A model generated the notes under the pieces. It worked only from the letters and a program-made list of their open reading frames with translations. It had not been told where the DNA came from and made no database searches. A program made the translations under genes and the position numbers. A DNA stretch of 64,000 bases from Colwellia polaris (GTDB lineage: Bacteria > Pseudomonadota > Gammaproteobacteria > Enterobacterales > Alteromonadaceae): assembly GCF_002104515.1 (NCBI RefSeq), contig NZ_NBOE01000012.1, positions 62,001-126,000 on the forward strand, read 5' to 3'. Positions within the stretch are counted from its first letter, which is position 1, and each line of letters opens with the position of its first letter. Shown here piece by piece: positions 7,935 through 16,252 of the stretch.

Positions 7935-9218
7935 CTATCTATCTGATAAAGAATGTTTTTTTGATTTTATATAACCATTAATTGACGGAATTACTGCAAC
8001 AAGTGCAGATGTTACAAGCATTGTTATTATTAACATGAGCGTATTAGGTGTAAATATATTCATACTGATTTGCAGGCTAAAATAAGATGCTAAATAATCT
8101 TGCGTTAAAGATAAACTGGCTAGCAGTATGGCTGTGCCTAACGCACAGCTTATCATGGCAATAAATAAAGCTTCGAGTTGAATTAACAAAAACAAAAATA
8201 AAGGAGGTGCGCCAATCACACGTAATAGCTGTATTTCTCTTGTTCGCTGTTTAATTGAAGCGAGCAACATGGCACTTACACCTAAGCTAGCTGAAATAAA
8301 GACTAAAATAGAAACTAAAAACAGTGTGCTTTCTAAAACCCCCATTATCTGCCAAAGCTCTGACAATGCGATACCGGGTAATATGGCTAATAGGGGCTCT
8401 TGTTTATCATTATTAATGTCGCGCTGTACTTTAAATGTCGACATTTTTGAGTTAAGAGCCAACATAAAAGCAGTAATGCTTTTTGGGGTTAAATGAGAGG
8501 CTACTTGTGTGGTTAAATCAGCTTCTTTGTGGTGATTATGCATTTTACTGGCATCAATTTGATGAGAATAAGGATTGTTTTTACCAGTATAATGTATTGC
8601 TTCTATTCCTTGTAAGCTAACATGTAACGTATGATCTACAGGTGTACCGGTTGGAGCTAAAACCCCTACAACGGTAAATGGTTTCTCAGCATGTAAGCTA
8701 AAACTGTTTTTGCCTATACCATGAGCTAATACAAGCTTATCATCTAGCTGGTAACCTAATTTAGCGGCCACTTGATAGCCCAAAACCACATCAAATACAT
8801 TACTAAAAGCTTGCCCTTGCTTAAATAATAGCTTGTGTTTTTTGCCGTAGCTAAAGTGTTGAAAATAGGCAGGGATGGTACCTAGTACTCTAAAGCCCTT
8901 GTGAGAATCGCCTAGCGAAATGGGAACCGCCCATTTTACTTGAGGGTTACTCGCCACTTTTTCGAATGACTGCCAGCTTATATTATTGCTTGCACTGCCA
9001 ATTTTAAACACTGAATACAGTAATAAATTTAAGCTGCTAGTTCGTGCCCCCACTATTATATCAACCCCAGAAACGGTATTAGCAAAGCTCTCTTTTGTTT
9101 GATGTCGAATATGCTCAACACCGAGTAAAACAAAAACACTGACGGTCATCGCGATAATTGATAAAACAATGGAGTCTTTGCGATCATGTAGGCTTTTCAG
9201 GGCAAGTTTAATTAGCAT
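7935..9218 (-). CDS. MacB/LolC-type ABC transporter permease, about 427 aa
   Basis: One N-terminal transmembrane helix, a large periplasmic MacB-like domain (roughly residues 45-270, with a His-rich stretch 'IDASKMHNHHKEAD'), and three C-terminal helices form the FtsX/MacB permease fold. The ATG at 9218 follows GCAGGAAATCTAC, a good ribosome site located inside the end of the ATPase gene, so translation is coupled by an 11-bp overlap. With the ATPase it resembles the permease/ATPase pair of zinc-regulated ZrgBC-type systems, consistent with the Zur-like site upstream. Direct transport of zinc by this fold is not established. Confidence 0.8.
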   Translation of the reverse strand: MLIKLALKSLHDRKDSIVLSIIAMTVSVFVLLGVEHIRHQTKESFANTVSGVDIIVGARTSSLNLLLYSVFKIGSASNNISWQSFEKVASNPQVKWAVPISLGDSHKGFRVLGTIPAYFQHFSYGKKHKLLFKQGQAFSNVFDVVLGYQVAAKLGYQLDDKLVLAHGIGKNSFSLHAEKPFTVVGVLAPTGTPVDHTLHVSLQGIEAIHYTGKNNPYSHQIDASKMHNHHKEADLTTQVASHLTPKSITAFMLALNSKMSTFKVQRDINNDKQEPLLAILPGIALSELWQIMGVLESTLFLVSILVFISASLGVSAMLLASIKQRTREIQLLRVIGAPPLFLFLLIQLEALFIAMISCALGTAILLASLSLTQDYLASYFSLQISMNIFTPNTLMLIITMLVTSALVAVIPSINGYIKSKKHSLSDR

Positions 9219-9915
9219 GTAGATTTCCTGCATGATTAATATCGCTTAATAATTCAATACGGGAAAAATAGTGTGATAACGAGACATCATGACTCACAAA
9301 TAATAATGTTATTTCATGTTTATTAACAAGTGCCATTAAAAGCTTCATAAAAGCATCGCTATTTTCTTGGTCGAGTGATGAAGTCGGTTCATCGGCAATA
9401 ATTAATGTCGGTTTATTGATGAGCGCACGTGCAATAGCAATACGCTGTTGCTGACCAATACTTAGTGTACGTACCGGCTTTTTCCAATCTTTTTCTGGTA
9501 TGTTTAAGCTTTGAAGTAATGTTTTAATTTCTTTGCTAAGTGAAGATTGTGATACTGCCTTTGAAAAATAGTTTGCCAGTTGAATGTTATCGATGGCATC
9601 AAGGTACGGAATTAAATTAAACTGCTGAAAAACATAACCAATGTTGTTTGCTCTAAAAGTATCACGCTGCCGGTTGGTCATTTCATCAATACGTTGGTCG
9701 AGCACTTTAACATGACCACTATCAACCGAGAGTAAACCGTTTAAAATGTTTAATAACGTTGACTTACCGCTGCCTGATGAGCCGTGAATAAGCGTATGCT
9801 CACCGGCAGATAATGACCAAGATGGTATATCTATCACACAAGAGCTGGGTTGTTCAGCGTAGCTAAACTTAAGGTTAACGAGATCAATTATCATGACTGG
9901 CTTATAACTCAACAT
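9208..9915 (-). CDS. LolD/MacB-type ABC transporter ATPase, 235 aa
   Basis: It contains Walker A 'GSSGSGKST', Q-loop 'VFQQFNLIPYLDAIDN', signature 'LSIGQQQR', Walker B 'LIIADEPTS' and H-loop 'FVSHD', all in order and intact, so it is an active ATPase of the MacB/LolD group. The start could be 9915 or the ATG at 9894; neither has a strong ribosome site. A perfect palindrome at 9939-9959 lies just upstream, shared with the divergent DUF3299 gene, implying common metal-responsive control. Confidence 0.85.
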   Translation of the reverse strand: MLSYKPVMIIDLVNLKFSYAEQPSSCVIDIPSWSLSAGEHTLIHGSSGSGKSTLLNILNGLLSVDSGHVKVLDQRIDEMTNRQRDTFRANNIGYVFQQFNLIPYLDAIDNIQLANYFSKAVSQSSLSKEIKTLLQSLNIPEKDWKKPVRTLSIGQQQRIAIARALINKPTLIIADEPTSSLDQENSDAFMKLLMALVNKHEITLLFVSHDVSLSHYFSRIELLSDINHAGNLHAN

Positions 9916-9938
9916 AAAGAAAAACTAATGTAATAGCT

Positions 9939-9959
9939 AAATGATACAGTGTATCATTT
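9939..9959. promoter_or_regulatory. Zur-like palindromic operator in divergent promoter
   Basis: A perfect inverted repeat with arms AAATGATACA (9939-9948) and TGTATCATTT (9950-9959) around a single G. The flanks extend the symmetry (AGC on the left, GCT on the right). It sits midway between the ABC ATPase start (9915) and the DUF3299 ATG (9991). It matches 17 of 21 positions with the site at 14906-14926 upstream of the zinc GTPase operon and has the AAATG...CATTT outline of gammaproteobacterial Zur boxes. Zur binding is inferred. Confidence 0.72.
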
Positions 9960-9990
9960 GGCTATTAAACACATTTTTAGCCGATGTTAT

Positions 9991-10671
9991 ATGAGTAAAT
10001 TAAGTATCGTTATTATCACAAGCCTATTCTTACTAGCGTGTGAGCAATCTAAAAACAGTAATGCCTCTAACCAGGCCGGCGTAGCCGCAGAAAATAAAAA
10101 GCCAACGACTGTTACAGCGCCGTTGAATGAGCCTAGCGAGCAAACTAGGATAGAAAAGCCAAATATACCTGCATCTGCTTTTATGAAAGCTGATTGGCTC
10201 GATTTATTACCCGAAGATGATTTAAATGCACTGTTAAACCCGCCAAGTTATCTTGATGATATCGTTGATGGCTCTGCTGAAGATCAATTGAGTAACCCAT
10301 TAAAAAATGAACTAACCAATGGCGAAGATGATCGTTATCAACAAGCGTTAGCATCAATTAATGTTAAGGCTATTGTTGATAATGCTCCAATCAAAATCCC
10401 GGCGTTTATTGTGCCACTTGAGTTTGATGATGAGCAAAACGTAACACAATTTTTTATGGTGCCATTTTTTGGTGCATGTCTTCATTTACCGCCGCCACCG
10501 CCTAATCAAACAATTTTTGTGAATTACCCACAAGGGCTTAAGCTTGAATCACTTTACGATGCGTATTGGATCTCAGGTGTTATAAAAACATCGCTAGTTG
10601 AAAACGATACTGCTACCGCTGCTTACTCAATGGAAATGCATGCATTTGAACTTTATACCGAAGAGCCGTGA
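9991..10671 (+). CDS. DUF3299 lipoprotein, 226 aa
   Basis: A lipoprotein signal peptide with lipobox LLAC ('SLFLLACEQSKN') is followed by a low-complexity linker and a DUF3299 domain at about residues 110-225 ('IPAFIVPLEFDDEQNVTQFF', 'FFGACLHLPPPPPNQ'). I start at ATG 9991, which places the signal peptide correctly; the in-frame extension to 9949 begins inside the palindrome. It is divergent from the ABC genes. DUF3299 proteins accompany Zur-regulated ZrgABCDE-like loci in Vibrio (from memory), so a periplasmic role in zinc acquisition is a reasonable inference. Confidence 0.8.
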   Translation: MSKLSIVIITSLFLLACEQSKNSNASNQAGVAAENKKPTTVTAPLNEPSEQTRIEKPNIPASAFMKADWLDLLPEDDLNALLNPPSYLDDIVDGSAEDQLSNPLKNELTNGEDDRYQQALASINVKAIVDNAPIKIPAFIVPLEFDDEQNVTQFFMVPFFGACLHLPPPPPNQTIFVNYPQGLKLESLYDAYWISGVIKTSLVENDTATAAYSMEMHAFELYTEEP

Positions 10672-10694
10672 TTAAATTGATTTAGTAAACTTGG

Positions 10695-10752
10695 ACTTAA
10701 GTTTAAGTTTAAGTTTAAGTTTAAGTGAAAGTTTAAGTTTAAGTTAAAGTTA
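10695..10752. repeat. Hexamer tandem repeat (AAGTTT)n
   Basis: About nine to ten imperfect copies of AAGTTT (two with AAGTGA or AAGTTA variants) lie between the ends of two convergent genes (DUF3299 and the COG0523 GTPase). A simple-sequence array, likely variable in length between strains. Confidence 0.85.
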
Positions 10753-10772
10753 ATGAATCAGTGTGCAAAAAA

Positions 10773-11774
10773 TTAGTTGGGGCTTTTGTTAATGCAGGCC
10801 ATGAGCTGCGTTTCAATAGCGTCATCTAGCTGCTTAGCTATTATTTCTATACGACTTTCCTTAGCAATCTCAAGCGCTGTTTCTGTTACGCCATCAGCGG
10901 TAAAGTTATAGCCAAATATACCCTGTTCGGTGATAAACACGGCTTTTATGCGCTCGGCGTTGATATTGCTGAGAAAACGTTGCAGTTTAGCGTAATTGAA
11001 TGTTTTTTCTTCAGCAAACCGCCAACCAACACTGGCAAAACCTGCCCCGGTATTGATTGCCTTAATATATCCGCATTCAGGTATCACTAAATCAGCTGTC
11101 ATGACTTTTTTAGTTGTGTGGTGGTGCGACGATGAGGATAAGCCCAATGTCGTCGTGCCAGCTAAAAGTGAAAGTGCAATATCGCCTTGCTGAGCGTAAT
11201 GTACATCGGCATTGGCTTGGCCATGTGCCTTTATATAATCCATTAACCTTGTTTTATCTTCATTCTGATATAAATCTACTTTATTGCCAATAATGGTGTC
11301 AGCAATCGCTATTTGCTGATTAAAAATATCATGACTTGTGTATCGGGTGTTGGTTAAGTTCCGGGCATCAACTAAGGTGATGGTTTTTTGTAATAAAAGT
11401 GCCTCTTGATAATGTTTATCCGACAGTGCCTTAACAATCTCTTTAGGGTGTCCAAGCCCAGTTGGTTCTATTAATAAACGGTCGGGCTTTGCCTGTAACA
11501 GCAGTTGGTTAAGGGCTATTTGCATAGGTACACCTGCGGCGCAGCACATACAACCACCGGGAACTTCGCGTATAAAAGCACCTTGTTTTTCTGCGTGTTG
11601 ACCGGATAATAAGCTGCCATCAACACCTATCTCACCGAATTCATTCACTAAAATAGCCCAACGCTCATTTGAAGGTTTTTGTGTTAACAATTGCAGAATT
11701 GCTGATGTTTTACCTACACCTAAAAAACCGGTAATAATATTGGTCGGAACTGCGGTGATTTTCATCGACTTCAT
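10773..11774 (-). CDS. COG0523 (CobW/YjiA-type) metallochaperone GTPase, 333 aa
   Basis: P-loop 'GFLGVGKTSA', the metal-binding CxCC motif 'GGCMCCAAGVP', the Walker B region 'LIEPTGLGHP' and G4 motif 'NKVD' are all present, followed by a C-terminal CobW_C domain. A 'SSSHHHTTKK' stretch adds possible metal ligands. It is the last gene of an operon that begins with a second COG0523 GTPase at 14874. These GTPases deliver zinc or other metals to client proteins during metal shortage. The Zur-like operator of the operon supports zinc, but the client is unknown. Confidence 0.85.
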   Translation of the reverse strand: MKSMKITAVPTNIITGFLGVGKTSAILQLLTQKPSNERWAILVNEFGEIGVDGSLLSGQHAEKQGAFIREVPGGCMCCAAGVPMQIALNQLLLQAKPDRLLIEPTGLGHPKEIVKALSDKHYQEALLLQKTITLVDARNLTNTRYTSHDIFNQQIAIADTIIGNKVDLYQNEDKTRLMDYIKAHGQANADVHYAQQGDIALSLLAGTTTLGLSSSSHHHTTKKVMTADLVIPECGYIKAINTGAGFASVGWRFAEEKTFNYAKLQRFLSNINAERIKAVFITEQGIFGYNFTADGVTETALEIAKESRIEIIAKQLDDAIETQLMACINKSPN

Positions 11775-11796
11775 TTAACCTCTTTAACGTTATATT

Positions 11797-11973
11797 CTAG
11801 CCGCAACACTTTTTAAACTTGCGGCCACTATCACAGGGGCAAGGGTCATTACGACCTACTTTGGGCTGTTCATGCACTATTGGGCTTTGCGGTGCACAAC
11901 AGCTTGCTTGGCTGCAACAGCTTTCATTATCTACCATTGGCTGGTTAATACTATCTTGATTATTGTTTTCCAT
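11797..11973 (-). CDS. Small SEC-C zinc-binding protein with CC..CC pairs, 58 aa
   Basis: A 58-codon gene within the zinc operon. The C-terminal 20 residues '[18 protein letters not shown]' are a complete SEC-C zinc-binding motif (CxC...CC), as at the end of SecA. The first half contains '[12 protein letters not shown]', adding four clustered Cys. Eight Cys in 58 residues suggest a zinc-binding or sulfhydryl chaperone peptide. It starts at ATG 11973 and ends 22 bp before the COG0523 GTPase. The role in zinc handling is inferred from the operon. Confidence 0.8.
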   Translation of the reverse strand: MENNNQDSINQPMVDNESCCSQASCCAPQSPIVHEQPKVGRNDPCPCDSGRKFKKCCG

Positions 11974-11985
11974 GATTAAACCTTT

Positions 11986-12363
11986 TCAAATAAATGTTGA
12001 CTCTGGCATTTGTGAAGAATGATGTTTTATAATTTTCCAAGATTTACCATTCCACTGATAAACAAAGGTAAATCGCGCTTGTACTTTTGAACCGTCTTTA
12101 AAAGAAAACGTATAGAGGCCCGAGTTCATTGCGATATCATTGAAAATAGAAATGTTAGTTTCATCTAATTCACCAACAGGCTCTCTGGTTAAGAAGTCAG
12201 TAAAGTACTTTTCCATTTCTTCATGATTATGACAGACGTTATTGGATATTGTTGGCAGCAGCACCGCGTTATGCGCATACAATTCAATTACGCGCCTTGG
12301 CTCTTTTGTTTTTATTGCGTTATTCCAGTGTTCAAATAACGCTAATATTTCACGTTTATCCAT
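11986..12363 (-). CDS. SgcJ/EcaC-type SnoaL-like (NTF2-fold) protein, 125 aa
   Basis: A single NTF2-like alpha+beta domain: 'ILALFEHWNNAIKTKEPRRVIELYAHNAVLLPTISN' at the front and 'TFVYQWNGKSWKIIKHHSSQMP' at the end match the SgcJ/EcaC and CaMKII-association group. The conserved HHSS near the C-terminus lies in the cone-shaped cavity of this fold. It is 2 bp from the ZrgA-like gene and 12 bp from the SEC-C gene, so it belongs to the operon. Its function in zinc limitation is unknown. Confidence 0.8.
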   Translation of the reverse strand: MDKREILALFEHWNNAIKTKEPRRVIELYAHNAVLLPTISNNVCHNHEEMEKYFTDFLTREPVGELDETNISIFNDIAMNSGLYTFSFKDGSKVQARFTFVYQWNGKSWKIIKHHSSQMPESTFI

Positions 12364-12365
12364 TT

Positions 12366-12977
12366 TTACTTAAAGGTTATGTTTTTATTATTAACATTTA
12401 GGGTTGAAGCGCCTTGTTTTGATTCGGTAAGCCACATGGCTTTTATTTGTTCAATGCCTGAAAAAAGATCAAATAGCTTAATTTTAATAGCTGATAACGT
12501 CGATGACTTTTTACAACGGTAATGATACTTAGCAATCACTTCTCTATGCCCAGCGCTTTCACTTATTTTTTGTTCATGATGGTGATCATCACGATGATTA
12601 TGTGAATCCATATGTTGATCACTTTTTTCTTGCTGAGTTTGAATGACACTTGATAAATCAATGAACTGATTGACTAATACGCAGTCGCCACCAGAAAATG
12701 AAAATACATCATGGTGATTAGCCAAAAGTAATTCGGCTTGATTGATGGCCGCTTTATCTGTTCTAGTTATCGCACTATGTTCAAAACCAAGTAGGTTCAT
12801 GGCGGGCGATCTCAGCTCAATTTCAAGCTGTTGTTTTTCTAATGCTATGGTCAACTCAGATACGCCATGCACATGCGCATTAAACGTTACCTTATCCTCG
12901 GCAAAACTGTGCAGGTGGGCTAACAATGCAACTAGCATTGTGTATATTGGTATAAAACTGTATTGACTAAGGTTCAT
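12366..12977 (-). CDS. zrgA: DUF2796 (ZrgA-like) His-rich periplasmic zinc-binding protein, 203 aa
   Basis: A signal peptide ('IPIYTMLVALLAHLHSFA') precedes 'VTFNAHVHGVSELTIALEKQQLEIELRSPAMNLLGFEH', the DUF2796 signature. A His/Asp-rich loop 'HMDSHNHRDDHHHEQ' at about residues 122-136 is an evident zinc-binding segment. In Vibrio, DUF2796 ZrgA is encoded with an ABC transporter and needed for growth under zinc limitation. Here the ABC genes lie about 3 kb away under a similar operator. Gene symbol by analogy. Confidence 0.82.
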   Translation of the reverse strand: MNLSQYSFIPIYTMLVALLAHLHSFAEDKVTFNAHVHGVSELTIALEKQQLEIELRSPAMNLLGFEHSAITRTDKAAINQAELLLANHHDVFSFSGGDCVLVNQFIDLSSVIQTQQEKSDQHMDSHNHRDDHHHEQKISESAGHREVIAKYHYRCKKSSTLSAIKIKLFDLFSGIEQIKAMWLTESKQGASTLNVNNKNITFK

Positions 12978-12991
12978 GCGCTATGCCGTAT

Positions 12992-13672
12992 TTAATCAGA
13001 GAGAAAATCAAGCGTTAATAAAAGCCTACGTTCACCTTCAGCTACCGGCGGTGAACGATGTACAAGCCCCGCGCCGTTGTTGTTATACCAACCTTCACCT
13101 TTTAGCAGTGCAACATCACCTTTTTTTAGTCGATTAATATCACTGAGACTATTAAAAAGTCCTGATTGTTCATCTGGCTTACCTTGGTTGCCAGCACCTA
13201 GTTTGCCTCTATCGATTACATCATGAAGAAGCCAGTCAGTTGCAACTCCATGATATGTCGTGATTAAACGACAGGGGATTTTATCTACATGAAAGCGAGG
13301 ACACATAGCACGTTCAAGTATAGAAATTCTTAGCCCTACGCCTTTTATGTCGAACAAGCAGCAAAACATATCAACCAGTAGGGTTATATCATCCCTTAGC
13401 GCTTGCGCTATTTCGGTAACGCCAAAAGCTTCTATTAGAGCATCTTGAGTGTTTTCTGGTGTTACTGCCAATACAGTTGCTTTTGTTTTATTACGCTTTA
13501 AAAAGTCGTCAACGGCTAGGGTTAGCTCTTGGGAAAGATCACGTTGCCATGTCGCAATATTGGTGTTTTCTTGGTAAATATTGGTAAATACGTTAGGCGT
13601 ATTGCCTTGTACTGAGCGCTCAACATGTGTTTCTGAGTAACTCTTTTCTTTGATCATCGCTGCACTACTCAT
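12992..13672 (-). CDS. DUF1826 protein, 226 aa
   Basis: Matches DUF1826, a family typically found with COG0523 GTPases in Zur-regulated operons. Its ATG overlaps the stop codon of the upstream GTPase gene (ATGA), so the two are translationally coupled. It carries H128-x-D130 ('[14 protein letters not shown]'), H205 and R215/216 ('[15 protein letters not shown]'), an order reminiscent of Fe(II)/2-oxoglutarate oxygenase metal and 2OG ligands. That enzymatic reading is my inference; the family has no assigned activity that I know of. Confidence 0.8.
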   Translation of the reverse strand: MSSAAMIKEKSYSETHVERSVQGNTPNVFTNIYQENTNIATWQRDLSQELTLAVDDFLKRNKTKATVLAVTPENTQDALIEAFGVTEIAQALRDDITLLVDMFCCLFDIKGVGLRISILERAMCPRFHVDKIPCRLITTYHGVATDWLLHDVIDRGKLGAGNQGKPDEQSGLFNSLSDINRLKKGDVALLKGEGWYNNNGAGLVHRSPPVAEGERRLLLTLDFLSD

Positions 13673-14874
13673 GTTTCTTCTCCCCAGACTGGAAATGGGT
13701 CATTTAATGTGACCCAATACTTTTGCCCTTGTAGTAATTCATTTTCAGTTAGTAAGCATTGATCTAATGCTAACGTCATTTTCTTTTGATCAAGTTTCTG
13801 GCCTATAAACACCAGTTCTTGGCGCATATCACCAAAGGGTTCAACCCATTGCTTTTGAATCGCATCAAGTGAACCTTCATCGGTGGGCCAGTCTTTCTTC
13901 GGAATAGCTTTCCAAAACATGCCTGCAAAGCCGTAATGTGCTATACCGCCAGCTTGGCTCCATTGGCCACAAAACTGTGGTCGGGACGCAAGCCAAAAGT
14001 AACCTTTAGAGCGAATAAGTTTGCCGAATTGTTCGGTGTTGTGCAGGAAATGATAAAATTTTTCAGGGTTGAATGGTCTGCGTGCAATATAGTTAAAACT
14101 ACCAATACCGTACTCTTCTGTTTCCGGAACGTGCTCTCCACGCATTTCTTTGAGCCAGCCAGGGGCTTTTTCCGCTTGTTCAAAATCAAAAAGCTTAGTG
14201 TTTAATACTTCATTAATATCAATTTTTCCTGATGATATTGGAATGATTTTAGCACGAGTATTAAGCACCTTGAGTATAGCGACAAGGCGTTCAATATCAG
14301 CTGTATTCACTAAATCTGTTTTGCTAATGAGCAGTACATCTGCAAATTCAACTTGATCAATTAATAAGTCGGCTACGCTTCGTTCGTCTTCTTCGCCAAG
14401 TGATTCTCCAGCATCTTGTAAGTACTTCGCTTCGTCGAAATCTTTTAAGAAATTCACTGCATCAACAACGGTAACCATAGTATCTAAGGTAGCAACGTCA
14501 GATAACGAAATGCCATCTTCGTCGGCAAAGGTAAAAGTTTCAGCAACAGGTAGTGGCTCTGAAATGCCTGTTGATTCAATAACAAGATTATCAAACCTGC
14601 CTTCTTTCGCGAGTTTTTCAACCTCCAACAGCAAGTCTTCACGCAACGTACAACAAATACAGCCGTTACTCATTTCTACCAGCTTCTCGTCACTGCGATT
14701 AAGTGAAACCTCATTTTTTACGAAGGCTGCATCAATGTTTATTTCGCTCATATCGTTAACAATAACGGCAACCTTCTTGCCTTGACGGTTGTTGAGAATA
14801 TGACTGAGCACGGTGGTTTTTCCCGCACCAAGAAAACCGGATAGCACGGTTACAGGTAATTTTTGTTCAATCAC
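13669..14874 (-). CDS. COG0523 zinc metallochaperone GTPase (ZigA/YciC-like), 401 aa
   Basis: The first gene of the zinc operon. P-loop '[10 protein letters not shown]', CxCC motif in '[14 protein letters not shown]', '[12 protein letters not shown]', G4 'SKTD', and a complete CobW_C domain ('[18 protein letters not shown]', 'GYFWLASRP'). Length and motifs fit the ZigA/YciC subgroup that is induced by zinc starvation. A Zur-like palindrome lies 32-52 bp upstream of the start. It likely loads zinc into essential enzymes when zinc is scarce. Confidence 0.87.
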   Translation of the reverse strand: MIEQKLPVTVLSGFLGAGKTTVLSHILNNRQGKKVAVIVNDMSEINIDAAFVKNEVSLNRSDEKLVEMSNGCICCTLREDLLLEVEKLAKEGRFDNLVIESTGISEPLPVAETFTFADEDGISLSDVATLDTMVTVVDAVNFLKDFDEAKYLQDAGESLGEEDERSVADLLIDQVEFADVLLISKTDLVNTADIERLVAILKVLNTRAKIIPISSGKIDINEVLNTKLFDFEQAEKAPGWLKEMRGEHVPETEEYGIGSFNYIARRPFNPEKFYHFLHNTEQFGKLIRSKGYFWLASRPQFCGQWSQAGGIAHYGFAGMFWKAIPKKDWPTDEGSLDAIQKQWVEPFGDMRQELVFIGQKLDQKKMTLALDQCLLTENELLQGQKYWVTLNDPFPVWGEET

Positions 14875-14905
14875 GTTACTAATATCTCTAATTTATGATG
14901 GTTAG

Positions 14906-14926
14906 ATATGTTACAACGTATCATTT
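14906..14926. promoter_or_regulatory. Zur-like operator upstream of the zinc GTPase operon
   Basis: On the minus strand the site reads AAATGATACG then TTGTAACATAT, an imperfect palindrome with the AAATG...CATAT frame of Zur boxes. It agrees with the palindrome at 9939-9959 in 17 of 21 positions. It lies 32-52 bp before the first gene of the operon, where it could cover the promoter. Confidence 0.68.
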
Positions 14927-15300
14927 TGTTTTGGTAGTTTATTCTTGCAAATAGTGAAGCCCTTAATAAAACATGCGTTCAGGCAAGGTAGTGTCATCGC
15001 TAAAAGTCAGTTTATCCTGAGCACAAATAGCTTCAGCTATCTAACGCTTTATTAAAGAGATCTGCTTTGATAGGTTATTTGTATTTCAGAGGGAAGGTAT
15101 ATTTATTCTTTATTCAGGCGTAAGTTTGAATGTTTATAACGTTTTAAAGGCTGGTATATCAGCATGTAAATCTGTGAGTGATGAGCTTAGCTTAGGTTGG
15201 CTTAGCTTAGCTTAGTGAGGATTCGATTAATGATTCAATGTATAAAAGGTACTGCACTGCTGTGCGAATACCTTTTATGAGAATAACAGAGAGTAATCAA
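14927..15300. repeat. Intergenic region with GGCTTAGCTTAG short repeats and terminator hairpin
   Basis: A gene-free stretch between the zinc operon promoter and the SnoaL lipoprotein. At 15183-15215 there are five short CTTAG/GCTTAG direct repeats. At 15242-15278 a 10-bp perfect stem (ATAAAAGGTA/TACCTTTTAT) with an inner GCAC/GTGC stem forms the likely terminator of the minus-strand lipoprotein gene. Confidence 0.6.
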
Positions 15301-16164
15301 TTATAAATTGCCAAATTTACCGTTGGCATTTTTCCATTGTTCTTTTGGCGTAATGGTTTCCAATATATCCCAATGCTCAACAATTTTTCCATTTTCAACA
15401 CGAAATAGATCATAGAATGAGGTTGGCTTTTCGGCAAATGTACCTTCACTAATACTTAAAACAAAATTACCTTCCCCAAGAATTTTATGATTAGTGGTAT
15501 AAACCATTTTAATGCCTTGTTTTGCCATGGCTTCAAACGCTTGCCCTAAGCCTGATAAACCATCTGCAATCATAGTATTGTGCTGATAATAGGTATCACC
15601 ATCAAAAAATGAACTTAACTTATCCATTTGACCTTTCACTAAAATGGTATCAACAAAATCAGCCACTATCGCTTTGTTCTCAGCTGTTTTATCTAAATTT
15701 TTACTCTGGACTTGACCATCAAGTTGAGTACGGCCGCTTGGGTTTGCTGTGCTTGCTTTTGTATCAAGGTTATCCCAGTGCTCGACAATTAAGCCATTTT
15801 CAAACTTGAATATATCAAAACCAACTTTAGGGCCAAAAAACTCATAATCAGTGTGTGTGAAAACGTAATCGCCATCACTAAATGCACGAATCACATTCAC
15901 CTTGGCACTATTTTTAGGTAAAGCCTGTAAAAGAGCACCAAATCCCGCTAGTCCATCTTCCACCGCTAGGTTGTGCTGAGTGTAGTGTGCAGGGTTAACA
16001 TAGCTAATCGCTGTTTGGTCGCCTGTTTCAATGCTGTTTAGTAACGCAACCGCTTTGTCTTTATTTGATTTGTTCATTTCACTCTCCGCATTCATTGCTG
16101 TTGAACTGCAAGCTGTTAGGGTTAAAACCCCAGCTAACATAGTAGCTAAAAGATTTGTTTTCAT
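15301..16164 (-). CDS. Lipoprotein with two SnoaL-like domains, 287 aa
   Basis: Lipobox LTAC ('LAGVLTLTACSSTA') predicts a lipid-anchored protein. Two tandem SnoaL/NTF2-fold domains (about residues 35-145 and 160-285) each contain the repeated signature 'YxQHN...DGLxGxxxAxxAxxK' and 'NGxIVEHWDxLxT', so the gene arose by internal duplication. Start at ATG 16164 with AAGGTG 6 nt upstream. It lies 88 bp downstream of an AraC-type regulator on the same strand, which may control it. The substrate is unknown. Confidence 0.8.
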   Translation of the reverse strand: MKTNLLATMLAGVLTLTACSSTAMNAESEMNKSNKDKAVALLNSIETGDQTAISYVNPAHYTQHNLAVEDGLAGFGALLQALPKNSAKVNVIRAFSDGDYVFTHTDYEFFGPKVGFDIFKFENGLIVEHWDNLDTKASTANPSGRTQLDGQVQSKNLDKTAENKAIVADFVDTILVKGQMDKLSSFFDGDTYYQHNTMIADGLSGLGQAFEAMAKQGIKMVYTTNHKILGEGNFVLSISEGTFAEKPTSFYDLFRVENGKIVEHWDILETITPKEQWKNANGKFGNL

Positions 16165-16252
16165 AATATTCACCTTAAAAATTTGATGGATACATTATGT
16201 ATTTATGTCTAATAAGTGTTCAGGTGAATGAGCGCGTAAAAATGGTAAATAG

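Noticed and set aside
13941-14785. Several 68-91 codon frames inside the COG0523 GTPase gene
   Set aside because: Shadows of the real gene on other frames; composition lacks coding features.
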